From GCA-016700035 sp964646575 (GTDB taxonomy: Bacteria; Patescibacteriota; Saccharimonadia; CAILAD01; GCA-016700035): 17,385 nt of DNA. The translations under genes and the position numbers were made by a program. Below, one piece after another: positions 7,077 through 12,703 of this stretch. The DNA is taken from positions 1 through 17,385 of the forward strand of contig CAZYFT010000014.1 of assembly GCA_964646575.1 (NCBI GenBank), read 5' to 3'. Position 1 is the first letter of the stretch. Every line of letters starts with the position of its first letter. Under the pieces are notes generated by a model. The model saw only the letters and a program-made list of their open reading frames with translations. It was not told the DNA's origin and made no database searches.

Positions 7077-7634
7077 ATGAGTATCTACACACATATCATG
7101 ACGTCCATCGTCCTGGTATTCGCTCAGGTGGCATCATATGCAGTGCAACTTCCCGCCACCGCCCAGCTCACGCAAACCGCGCAAGCTGGCAGCACAAGCA
7201 CCCACACAATCCAACTCACCACTAACTCGTATCAGCCCTTCGTGGTTGCCTCGGTTGCACCAAGCTTCGACGAAGCTGTTGTAAGCCCGTTGCGTGCTGC
7301 ACAGGCCGCCGAGGAAGCGAGTAAGAAGGCTCAAGAGAAGGCCAAAACGGTAGTCCGTAAGGTTACCCAAAAAGCTGCTCCACTGGTAATCGGTGGATCT
7401 GACGCCTTCGCCAAACTCCGCTTCTGTGAAGCTGGTGGTGACTACACCAAAAACACTGGTAACGGTTACTTCGGTGCCTACCAGTACAACATTGGTACTT
7501 GGGCAAACTTTGGTGGTTACGCGCGGCCTGACCTCGCTCCACCAGAAGTTCAAGATGCCAAGGCCCGTGAAACTCAAGCCCGTCGTGGTTGGAGTCCATG
7601 GCCATCATGTGCTCGTAAGCTTGGCTTGATGTAA
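7077..7634 (+). CDS. Secreted Rpf/transglycosylase-like cell-wall hydrolase
   Basis: From ATG 7077 the protein has 185 residues. It has a hydrophobic signal-like segment (about 8-23), a Thr/Ser/Gln-rich linker, a Lys/Ala helix (about 73-100), and a C-terminal resuscitation-promoting-factor/lysozyme-like domain (about 110-185). The domain shows FCEAGGDY with likely catalytic E118, TGNGYFGAYQYNIGTW, and ARRGWSPWPSC. C117 and C178 could form the disulfide known in Rpf domains. The family cleaves peptidoglycan glycan strands. Such domains are typical of Actinobacteria, the usual hosts of Saccharibacteria, so self-wall remodelling or action on a host wall are both possible. In-frame starts GTG 7038 and TTG 7005 exist and would add arginines to the n-region, so the start is uncertain. 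Confidence 0.85.
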   Translation: MSIYTHIMTSIVLVFAQVASYAVQLPATAQLTQTAQAGSTSTHTIQLTTNSYQPFVVASVAPSFDEAVVSPLRAAQAAEEASKKAQEKAKTVVRKVTQKAAPLVIGGSDAFAKLRFCEAGGDYTKNTGNGYFGAYQYNIGTWANFGGYARPDLAPPEVQDAKARETQARRGWSPWPSCARKLGLM

Positions 7635-7659
7635 ATCAGCCCTGCCGTAAGGCCAAAAG

Positions 7660-7691
7660 CAAAACCCCCGTTCGTATGAGCGGGGGTTTTG
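7660..7691. terminator. Bidirectional rho-independent terminator
   Basis: A perfect 11-bp stem, 7660-7670 (CAAAACCCCCG) with 7681-7691 (CGGGGGTTTTG), and a 10-nt loop. A-tract and T-tract flanks serve both the plus-strand Rpf-like gene and the minus-strand pentapeptide gene, whose stop is at 7697. Confidence 0.92.
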
Positions 7692-7696
7692 TAGTT

Positions 7697-8146
7697 TTAG
7701 TCTTCAACCTCAATCCCTTTTTCGTGCAAGAGCGTTGGCAAAAGCCCAATTGCCTGCTCGTGGGTCAGGGTATGTCCCGCCAACAGCTCTATACCGGCAA
7801 CTACACCTATCTTCGTTTTGTCCAAAACCAGCTTTTTTACGCCCGTCCGACATTCGGTAAAATTCACTTCCTGCCATTCACAGTCAAGAAACTGACAGGA
7901 GAGAAACTCTGATCCGCTGAAATCTACCTTATCGAAGATACAATTCTTAAAAATTATATGACGAAATTTGCTCGCTCGCCAATTTACGGATGAAAATTTG
8001 CAGTCTATATACTCCGAATCGGTCACGTGTGTTTCATACATTTGCACCGCGGCAAACCTGCAATCTACAATCTTCTGCTGTACCCACCCAGTGCGCACAA
8101 ACTTTTCCTCTATAAACTGCTTACCGCGAGTAGTCTTCATATTCAC
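7697..8146 (-). CDS. Pentapeptide-repeat protein
   Basis: A 149-residue protein. Every fifth residue from 11 to 96 is large and hydrophobic (F11, F16, W21, I26, F31, M36, V41, Y46, F51, W56, F61, F66, F71, F76, F81, F86, W91, F96). This makes 18 unbroken pentapeptides, which should form a right-handed beta-helix of about four and a half turns. The last 50 residues are a different, helical cap (LLAGHTLTHEQAIGLLPTLL). Family members include DNA-gyrase protectors such as Qnr/MfpA, but most have no known function, and the repeat alone does not assign one. GTG 8146 has GGAG 7 nt upstream. The nearby ATG 8140 would be 13 nt away, so GTG is preferred. It is a single gene, convergent with the Rpf-like gene. 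Confidence 0.88.
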   Translation of the reverse strand: MNMKTTRGKQFIEEKFVRTGWVQQKIVDCRFAAVQMYETHVTDSEYIDCKFSSVNWRASKFRHIIFKNCIFDKVDFSGSEFLSCQFLDCEWQEVNFTECRTGVKKLVLDKTKIGVVAGIELLAGHTLTHEQAIGLLPTLLHEKGIEVED

Positions 8147-8182
8147 TATCTTACTCCAAAGCCGATGATAAGAAGCAAATTC

Positions 8183-8211
8183 TTGACCCAGCTCGTCAAA
8201 CCTGGTAAGAT
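8183..8211 (+). promoter_or_regulatory. Promoter of rpmE (predicts a nearly leaderless mRNA)
   Basis: -35 TTGACC (8183-8188), 17-nt spacer, -10 TAAGAT (8206-8211). The -10 ends only 9 nt before ATG 8221, so the expected transcript start is within about 3 nt of the start codon. Confidence 0.75.
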
Positions 8212-8220
8212 ACTGGGGTT

Positions 8221-8586
8221 ATGAAAGCCAATATCCATCCAGATTGGGTCGAAACCAAGGTTACTTGCCTCGGTTGCGACACTACTTTTACCAGCCACTC
8301 TACCGTGCCAGAAATCACCGTAGAAATTTGCTCGAACTGCCACCCGTTTTATACCGGTAAGCAGAAGCTTGTGGACACCGCTGGTCGTGTTGATCGCTTC
8401 GAAGCCTTGCGCAAGAAAAGCGGTGAATTGAAGCAGACCGCTAAGCCAAAGGCTACTAAGAAGGAAAAAGCTGCGGAAGCTCCAAAAGACGCCAAAGCTA
8501 CCTTAAAAGACATCAAAAAAGAGCTTGCCGACCACACCGTTGATCAAAAACCGGGCAAGCCCGAAGCCAAAACCGACGGAGAATAA
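8221..8586 (+). CDS. rpmE: 50S ribosomal protein L31 with long C-terminal extension
   Basis: A 121-residue protein. The L31 core (about 1-70) begins MKANIHPDW and carries the four zinc-ligand cysteines C16, C19, C37 and C40 of the zinc-binding form, plus HPFYTGKQKLVDTAGRVDRF. From about residue 70 a Lys/Ala/Glu-rich extension of some 50 residues follows, absent from E. coli L31 (70 residues). L31 bridges the two ribosomal subunits. Long tails on L31 are common in Patescibacteria (family knowledge). It is followed by a terminator and then prfA and prmC, a cluster order widely seen in bacteria. No usable Shine-Dalgarno: the GGGG before ATG is only 2 nt away. Confidence 0.95.
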   Translation: MKANIHPDWVETKVTCLGCDTTFTSHSTVPEITVEICSNCHPFYTGKQKLVDTAGRVDRFEALRKKSGELKQTAKPKATKKEKAAEAPKDAKATLKDIKKELADHTVDQKPGKPEAKTDGE

Positions 8587-8602
8587 CTCCAGACAATACC
8601 AT

Positions 8603-8631
8603 GAAAGACGCCCTATAGCTGGGCGTCTTTC
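8603..8631 (+). terminator. Hairpin terminator or attenuator between rpmE and prfA
   Basis: A perfect 11-bp stem pairs 8603-8613 (GAAAGACGCCC) with 8621-8631, with a 7-nt loop. The 3' arm has only three Ts before C, so some read-through into prfA is likely. Confidence 0.75.
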
Positions 8632-8636
8632 TGCTG

Positions 8637-8647
8637 TAAAATAGAAT
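8637..8647 (+). promoter_or_regulatory. Possible -10 element of prfA
   Basis: Overlapping TAAAAT (8637-8642) and TAGAAT (8642-8647) lie 10 and 5 nt before ATG 8653. No -35 match is evident. No Shine-Dalgarno lies between them and the ATG, so any transcript from here would be leaderless. Confidence 0.4.
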
Positions 8648-8652
8648 ACATC

Positions 8653-9714
8653 ATGATTGACCAAGCCGCCATCGATAAACTCACCACACGCCTCGCCGAA
8701 CTCGAGGCTGAATTGGCGCAGCCAGAAGTCTACGCCAGCCCGAAAGCCGCTAGTTTGGTGCATGAGCAGCGTGATCTGCAGACTCGCCTGGAGCTTTTCC
8801 AGGATGTTCAGAAAACCGAGACCGATCTAGAAGATGCCAAAGCCTTGGCGAACGACGCTGAAATGGGCGAGTTAGCGCGCGCTGAAATTCCAGAGCTCGA
8901 AGCCAAACTAGAAGGCCTGCAAGATAAAGTCCGTGCCGCGCTAGTACCGATTGACCCGAATGACAATAAAACCGCCATCATCGAAATTCGTGCTGGTGCC
9001 GGAGGTGACGAAAGCTCACTCTTTGCCGGCGAGCTCGCCCGCATGTATGCCCGCTTTGCGGAAGCCCACGGCCTAAAACTTACTATGCTCTCAGAAAGCC
9101 CCAATGAAGTAGGCGGGTACAAGGAAGTAATTATTGAAGCCTCCGGACCAGAAGCCTATGGCCAGCTGAAGTACGAATCTGGTGTTCACCGCGTACAGCG
9201 TGTTCCAGCAACTGAGAGCCAAGGCCGCACTCACACCTCTACCGTTACTGTGGCGGTTTTGCCAGAAGCGGAAGAAACCGAGCTCGAGATTGCCGATAAC
9301 GAAGTCCGCATTGATGTCTATCGCTCATCTGGCAACGGTGGCCAGAGTGTGAACACCACCGACTCAGCGGTACGTCTCACCCACTTACCGACTGGCATTG
9401 TGGTTACTTGTCAGGATGAAAAGAGCCAGATAAAGAACCGCGCAAAAGCCATGAACGTGCTACGCTCTCGATTGCTCGCCATGGAAGAAGAAAAGCGCCG
9501 TAAAGAACTTGGCGACGCTCGCCTCTCGCAAATTGGCACCGGCGATCGCTCTGAAAAAATCCGCACGTATAACTTTCCGCAAGATCGCATCACTGATCAC
9601 CGCATCGGATTTACTACTCATGGCCTGACTCGCTTTATGGATGGTGGACTTGATGAGCATCACGAGGCCCTCAAGCAAGCCGACATTGATCAAGCCCTCG
9701 CCGAGCAAGCATGA
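8653..9714 (+). CDS. prfA: Peptide chain release factor 1
   Basis: A 353-residue class I release factor. The GGQ motif that triggers peptidyl-tRNA hydrolysis is at residues 229-231 (SSGNGGQSVNTTDSAVRL). The codon-reading loop is PAT at 185-187 (HRVQRVPATESQGR), which marks RF1 reading UAA and UAG rather than RF2 (SPF). Other landmarks are RAGAGGDESSLFAGEL (113-128) and ITDHRIGFTTHGL near the end. The length is normal. The stop TGA overlaps the prmC start as ATGA, and the product of prmC methylates this very GGQ glutamine. The gene's own TGA stop must be read by RF2 encoded elsewhere. Confidence 0.98.
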   Translation: MIDQAAIDKLTTRLAELEAELAQPEVYASPKAASLVHEQRDLQTRLELFQDVQKTETDLEDAKALANDAEMGELARAEIPELEAKLEGLQDKVRAALVPIDPNDNKTAIIEIRAGAGGDESSLFAGELARMYARFAEAHGLKLTMLSESPNEVGGYKEVIIEASGPEAYGQLKYESGVHRVQRVPATESQGRTHTSTVTVAVLPEAEETELEIADNEVRIDVYRSSGNGGQSVNTTDSAVRLTHLPTGIVVTCQDEKSQIKNRAKAMNVLRSRLLAMEEEKRRKELGDARLSQIGTGDRSEKIRTYNFPQDRITDHRIGFTTHGLTRFMDGGLDEHHEALKQADIDQALAEQA

Positions 9715-10523
9715 TAGTTCGAGATTTTCTAGCAGGCGCTATCGCCACACTCAAAACTGCTGGCATAGAAGGTGCGCAAACTGATGCCGAAGTAATTCTT
9801 GCACACACGCTACAACAAGACCGAGCCTGGCTATTGGCCCACGACGACACTGAGTTAAACTCCGAGCAGCTCAAGCAAGCACAGCGATTTGTGCAAAAAC
9901 GTTCAAAGCGCATTCCCATGAGTTACGTTTTAGGCATGCGTGAGTTTGCCGGACTAGAGTTTAAGATAGACGACCGCGCCCTCACACCCCGCGTGGAGAC
10001 CGAGACAATTGTTGCCGAAGTTACCAAACGTGTGTCCAAAGAAGTGCGAGTGCTCGATATCGGAACTGGCTCTGGCGCTATGGCGATTGCCCTCAAACAC
10101 TTGCGGCCAGACCTGCAGGTTGTTGCAAGCGAAGTGAGTCCCGAAGCACTCGAACTCGCATGCGAGAATGCAAACAATCTTCTCGCTAGCGACAACAAAA
10201 TCGACTTTGTACAATCAGACCTATTTGAAAATATTGATGGCAAGTTCGACGTCATCGTCGCCAATCTCCCATACGTTACGCGCAACATGGAGCTGATGCC
10301 CGAAGTGCAAAATGAGCCAGACGTTGCCCTATTTGGTGGCGCAGACGACGGCTTAGATTTATACCGAAAATTCTTTGCCGAGCTACCTGACTATATACAT
10401 GTCAAAGCACAAGTCTGGACCGAATCTGACCCCTGGCAACAAAACGACTTAATTGAACTCGCCAAAGCCTGCGGCCTTAAGAATATTTTTCAAGATTATT
10501 TCATCCTCGGCTTCGAGAAATAA
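9711..10523 (+). CDS. prmC: Release factor glutamine methyltransferase PrmC
   Basis: A 270-residue SAM-dependent methyltransferase. An N-terminal helical domain for release-factor binding (about 1-85) is followed by a Rossmann fold with motif I LDIGTGSGAMAIAL (115-128), TPRVETE (92-98), and the catalytic tetrapeptide NLPY (185-188). The usual tetrapeptide is NPPY, so the second position is a Pro-to-Leu change. The flanking N, P and Y that hold the substrate glutamine are kept. It N5-methylates the glutamine of GGQ in RF1 and RF2, raising termination efficiency. Its ATG overlaps the prfA stop by 4 nt, so translation is coupled. HemK is the older family name. Confidence 0.95.
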   Translation: MIVRDFLAGAIATLKTAGIEGAQTDAEVILAHTLQQDRAWLLAHDDTELNSEQLKQAQRFVQKRSKRIPMSYVLGMREFAGLEFKIDDRALTPRVETETIVAEVTKRVSKEVRVLDIGTGSGAMAIALKHLRPDLQVVASEVSPEALELACENANNLLASDNKIDFVQSDLFENIDGKFDVIVANLPYVTRNMELMPEVQNEPDVALFGGADDGLDLYRKFFAELPDYIHVKAQVWTESDPWQQNDLIELAKACGLKNIFQDYFILGFEK

Positions 10524-10535
10524 GCGCCAATACTA

Positions 10536-10564
10536 TTGACATTTCATAATACTTATGCTATTAT
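10536..10564 (+). promoter_or_regulatory. Very strong extended -10 promoter of the small membrane protein operon
   Basis: Perfect -35 TTGACA (10536-10541), 17-nt spacer, -10 TATTAT (10559-10564) preceded by TGC, the extended -10 TGN element. This is among the best promoter matches in the window. The predicted start is near 10571. Confidence 0.88.
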
Positions 10565-10572
10565 AGTCAGCA

Positions 10573-10592
10573 TAATCTTTTGTTAAAGATTA
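10573..10592 (+). promoter_or_regulatory. 5'-terminal hairpin of the leader
   Basis: A perfect 8-bp stem TAATCTTT (10573-10580) with AAAGATTA (10585-10592) and loop TGTT, at the very start of the predicted transcript. It is AT-rich without a T-run after it, so it is not a terminator. It may protect the 5' end from decay. Confidence 0.5.
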
Positions 10593-10604
10593 GTACCTTC
10601 TAAA

Positions 10605-10613
10605 CACCTCCTT
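10605..10613 (+). promoter_or_regulatory. Anti-Shine-Dalgarno mimic in the leader
   Basis: CACCTCCTT matches the 16S rRNA 3'-end anti-Shine-Dalgarno. It is perfectly complementary over 9 nt to the Shine-Dalgarno AAGGAGGTG at 11012-11020 in the same predicted transcript. Confidence 0.5.
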
Positions 10614-10614
10614 A

Positions 10615-10717
10615 CCTTCCTCAAGAAACCCTAAGAAATCGGGCTCGAGACAACCGTAAACACCCCCGTTTAAACGTTTACTGTTTGGATCCCGATTTAC
10701 AAATGGATCGAGGAAGG
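10615..10717 (+). promoter_or_regulatory. Nested long hairpin covering the leader and the ribosome site of a short upstream ORF
   Basis: Three stacked perfect stems. 10615-10622 (CCTTCCTC) pairs with 10710-10717 (GAGGAAGG). 10636-10643 (AAATCGGG) pairs with 10691-10698 (CCCGATTT). 10656-10661 (GTAAAC) pairs with 10676-10681 (GTTTAC), with a few further pairs outside the last. The outer 3' arm is the purine-rich sequence just before ATG 10721, so the fold would hide that ribosome site. Confidence 0.55.
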
Positions 10718-10720
10718 GAT

Positions 10721-10798
10721 ATGCAGTACCCTTGGCAAGTCGCCAAAGCTGCAGAGGTAAACAATGAAACTTTCCGAGCGCGACCTGTGGAGCCGTGA
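10721..10798 (+). CDS. Possible 25-residue upstream or leader ORF
   Basis: ATG 10721 opens 25 codons ending in TGA at 10796-10798. The peptide begins MQYPWQV and ends RPVEP, with no membrane segment. It has a purine-rich ribosome site (GGAAGGG) only about 2 nt away and overlaps the start of the next gene by 35 nt in another frame. An in-frame ATG at 10703 would add six residues. It could be a translational-coupling or leader peptide rather than a functional product. Being so short, it may also be chance. Confidence 0.35.
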   Translation: MQYPWQVAKAAEVNNETFRARPVEP

Positions 10799-10988
10799 TG
10801 ACTTCGCCGCAGCGGCATGCATCGCGATGGTGTACCTGCCCTTCGCAGGCCTGTTCACCTACGGCACCATCCGCTTTGAGCTCCAGCTCATCGGCTCCCC
10901 GCTGGTCAGCTGGCTGTTCGTGGCCCACTGTGTCATTACCTACTGCTTCGGCATGGTCTCTGGCATTCGTTGGCTCATCTTGAAATAA
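10764..10988 (+). CDS. Small two-helix membrane protein, function unknown
   Basis: Not recognised. It has 74 residues: a charged N-terminus (MKLSERDLWSRDDF), a first hydrophobic segment (about 15-33), a short polar link, and a second (about 42-71) ending GIRWLILK. It has two cysteines in or near the second half of the hydrophobic region. ATG 10764 has AGAGG 7 nt upstream, a good ribosome site. Codons are GC-rich (CTG, ATC, GTC, TTC): the two 60-base lines I counted are 63% and 65% GC against about 50% in prmC. That suggests transfer or very high expression. It is followed 38 nt later by a second small membrane protein and shares a strong promoter. Holin, toxin, immunity or envelope roles are all conceivable, and none is shown. 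Confidence 0.7.
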   Translation: MKLSERDLWSRDDFAAAACIAMVYLPFAGLFTYGTIRFELQLIGSPLVSWLFVAHCVITYCFGMVSGIRWLILK

Positions 10989-11011
10989 CTTCATCCGCAA
11001 ACTCTCACCAC

Positions 11012-11020
11012 AAGGAGGTG
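11012..11020 (+). promoter_or_regulatory. Full-length consensus Shine-Dalgarno
   Basis: AAGGAGGTG (11012-11020), followed by A, is the longest Shine-Dalgarno in the window and lies 6 nt before ATG 11027. It fixes that start over the upstream in-frame codon at 10970. Its complement occurs in the leader at 10605-10613. Confidence 0.85.
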
Positions 11021-11026
11021 AAACAT

Positions 11027-11224
11027 ATGCCGAGAAATCGGTACCGCCGACGACGGCAGCTCAGCAGGATCCTCCTGCCTGTCTCAGTCGGTCTGCTAGC
11101 GGTCTGCGCACTGGTCTTCGTCCTCGCCATCGAGGGTGTGCCCGTGCCAGAGCCAGTGCTGTTCGTGGCCTTCGCGTTATTCTTCGCGATCGCCGTGTCA
11201 GCCATCGCCGCTTCGGTGGTCTAG
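11027..11224 (+). CDS. Second small two-helix membrane protein with arginine-rich start, function unknown
   Basis: Not recognised. It has 65 residues. The start MPRNRYRRRRQLSR carries eight positive charges. Two hydrophobic segments follow (about 15-34 and 42-65), separated by EGVPVPEP, and the protein ends in the membrane (AIAASVV). By the positive-inside rule the N-terminus is cytoplasmic. GC is high (67% in the 60-base line 11101-11160). The ribosome site is a perfect match to the 16S tail, predicting very efficient initiation unless it is masked. It pairs with the 74-residue protein upstream as a likely two-gene unit. Extra in-frame residues from 10970 overlap the previous gene and lack a ribosome site, so they are excluded. 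Confidence 0.72.
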   Translation: MPRNRYRRRRQLSRILLPVSVGLLAVCALVFVLAIEGVPVPEPVLFVAFALFFAIAVSAIAASVV

Positions 11225-11362
11225 CGTTCACCTCTCCCCCGGAGGTAAAATCGGCTGCAAAGTCGAAGTGTCGCAAGACGCGAGGGAGGCGCTTTAGCAG
11301 TCAGCGATAAGTACACAATCTCACATACACAAGAGATCGCGGTACAACTGCTACATACATCG
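11225..11362 (+). other. Structured untranslated 3' region of the small operon
   Basis: No convincing ORF. Three foldable segments are seen. ACCTC/GAGGT (11230-11234 with 11242-11246) lies right after the stop codon. A 5-bp GNRA hairpin pairs 11268-11272 with 11277-11281 around GCAA. A stem pairs 11304-11308 with 11336-11340 plus 11320-11322 with 11333-11335. It may be a 3' UTR or a small RNA. It was not matched to tmRNA, RNase P, SRP or 6S RNA landmarks. Confidence 0.4.
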
Positions 11363-11422
11363 CAAAACACCCATCTAGAGCCCTGGCTTGCCAGAGAGTT
11401 CGATGGGTGCTTTTCTTTTTTT
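11363..11422 (+). terminator. Rho-independent terminator of the small operon
   Basis: The main stem pairs 11368-11375 (CACCCATC) with 11402-11409 (GATGGGTG), with an inner CTGGC/GCCAG stem and a flanking AAAA/TTTT pair. It is followed by the T-rich run TTTTCTTTTTTT (11411-11422). It may also stop the convergent HtrA transcript, whose stop codon is at 11431. Confidence 0.88.
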
Positions 11423-11430
11423 AGACGATG

Positions 11431-12645
11431 TTATTCAGTTGTTTGTGGCGCTTCTTCAAGCTTCACATCAACGGCTTGCTCTTTACCGTCGCGCCAATAC
11501 GTAACCTTTACGGTATCACCAGGACTAAAGCCAACGACGACGCTTTGCAATGGATTATCACGCGTGATTTCTTTGTCGTTAATTTTGGTGATAATATCAC
11601 CCTCTCGCAATCCAGCCTTCGCTGCTGGAGATCCAGAAATAACCGCGATGGTTTGCTCATCACCACGCAAAAGCGCACCCTGTTTTACCGGCAAATTATT
11701 ACGCTCGGCAAAACTATCCGTCAGCATCACGTAGCGCACCCCGATATATGGACGCACAATTACGCCGCGGGTCTTCACAGAATCTAGCGCACCTTTTACC
11801 TGGTTTATTGGAATAGCAAAACCGATGTTTTGTGCATTCTCGCCGCTCGCGACAGCTGTATTGATACCAATTATTTGGCCGTCGATATTTAGAAGCGGCC
11901 CACCAGAGTTCCCGGGGTTAATGGCTGCATCGGTCTGGAACAAGTTACTAAGTGTCTCTGTATTGCCTTGTCCGTCGGCGGCCTGTACCGGGCGTTGCTT
12001 GCCAGAAATCACACCAGTTGTCACCGTATTACTATATTCACCCAGAGCATTACCAATTGCGATTGCGCGCTGACCCACTTCCACTTTGTCTGAATCACCA
12101 AGCTCGGCAGCTGGCAGCCCACTGGCATCCACTTTTACGAAAGCGATGTCGTTTGACGAATCAAGCGCTAATATCTTACCCTCAAACTGTTTGCCATCGG
12201 TATTTGTTACCGTCACCGTGCTGGCCCCCTGCACCACATGCTTATTCGTAAGAATCAGACCATCAGAACTTACAATCACCCCCGTACCCGCACCTTGCTG
12301 CTGCTGAGCACCAAAAAAGCTCTGCACCGTAGTTGAGGTATTAATTGAAACGACGCTTGGTCCAACCTTTTTGACCAGGTCAATGGTTGCTGAGTTTTCC
12401 TGCAATGTTACTTGCTTGGATTGCTCGATAGCATTTTGCTGCCCGGCCGGCATGAAGCGCACAAATAACGCTGCGCCTAGTACACCGGCGACGAACGCTA
12501 GTAGTACGGTTATCCCCCAGCCTGGTCCTCCACTCGACTTGGCTGCAGGTTTTTTTGTAGCCCCAAAATTAATCGGTGGGGCCGATGATACACTGCTCAC
12601 ATTACTCGTTTTTTCTTTTTTGACTGGTTTCGATTCTTCTTGCAT
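11431..12645 (-). CDS. Membrane-anchored HtrA/DegP-type serine protease (S1C) with PDZ domain
   Basis: A 404-residue protein. A cytoplasmic Lys/Ser/Pro-rich N-terminus (1-43) precedes one transmembrane helix (about 44-64). A trypsin-like domain (about 85-290) has catalytic H136 (LTNKHVV), D166 (SSNDIAFVKV) and S247 (NPGNSGGPLL), and one PDZ domain (about 296-395, with GSPAAKAGLREGDIIT) ends the protein. All three catalytic residues are present. Family members degrade or chaperone misfolded envelope proteins, acting outside the membrane. The anchored one-PDZ layout matches DegS/HtrA of Gram-positive type. ATG 12645 has GGAGG 5 nt upstream, a strong site. It is a single gene, convergent with the small membrane operon. 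Confidence 0.95.
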   Translation of the reverse strand: MQEESKPVKKEKTSNVSSVSSAPPINFGATKKPAAKSSGGPGWGITVLLAFVAGVLGAALFVRFMPAGQQNAIEQSKQVTLQENSATIDLVKKVGPSVVSINTSTTVQSFFGAQQQQGAGTGVIVSSDGLILTNKHVVQGASTVTVTNTDGKQFEGKILALDSSNDIAFVKVDASGLPAAELGDSDKVEVGQRAIAIGNALGEYSNTVTTGVISGKQRPVQAADGQGNTETLSNLFQTDAAINPGNSGGPLLNIDGQIIGINTAVASGENAQNIGFAIPINQVKGALDSVKTRGVIVRPYIGVRYVMLTDSFAERNNLPVKQGALLRGDEQTIAVISGSPAAKAGLREGDIITKINDKEITRDNPLQSVVVGFSPGDTVKVTYWRDGKEQAVDVKLEEAPQTTE

Positions 12646-12660
12646 TCACGCCTCCATATC

Positions 12661-12689
12661 TATATATGCCATCATAAACTGAGAGTCAG
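12661..12689 (-). promoter_or_regulatory. Possible promoter of the HtrA-like gene
   Basis: Minus strand -35 CTGACT (12689-12684), 17-nt spacer, -10 TATATA (12666-12661). The predicted start is close to the Shine-Dalgarno, so the exact -10 may be slightly upstream. Confidence 0.4.
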
Positions 12690-12703
12690 CTTAAAAGGTT
12701 GCA

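Noticed and set aside
6789..7094. 101-codon minus-strand ORF in the divergent region
   Set aside because: It covers the promoter and the folded leader of the Rpf-like gene and overlaps the start of the 147-residue gene. Its composition is not protein-like.
7134..7577. 147-codon minus-strand ORF inside the Rpf-like gene
   Set aside because: Shadow of a recognisable secreted domain on the plus strand.
10590..11000. 136-codon minus-strand ORF across the small membrane operon
   Set aside because: It would cover the hairpins and the first small gene. The plus strand has a strong promoter, good ribosome sites and a terminator. High GC makes long antisense frames likely.
11061..11276. 71-codon Arg-rich minus-strand ORF
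   Set aside because: Antisense to the second small gene; an artefact of GC-rich sequence.
11225..11362. tmRNA, RNase P, SRP or 6S RNA gene
   Set aside because: No landmark sequences of these RNAs were found. Only small hairpins are present.
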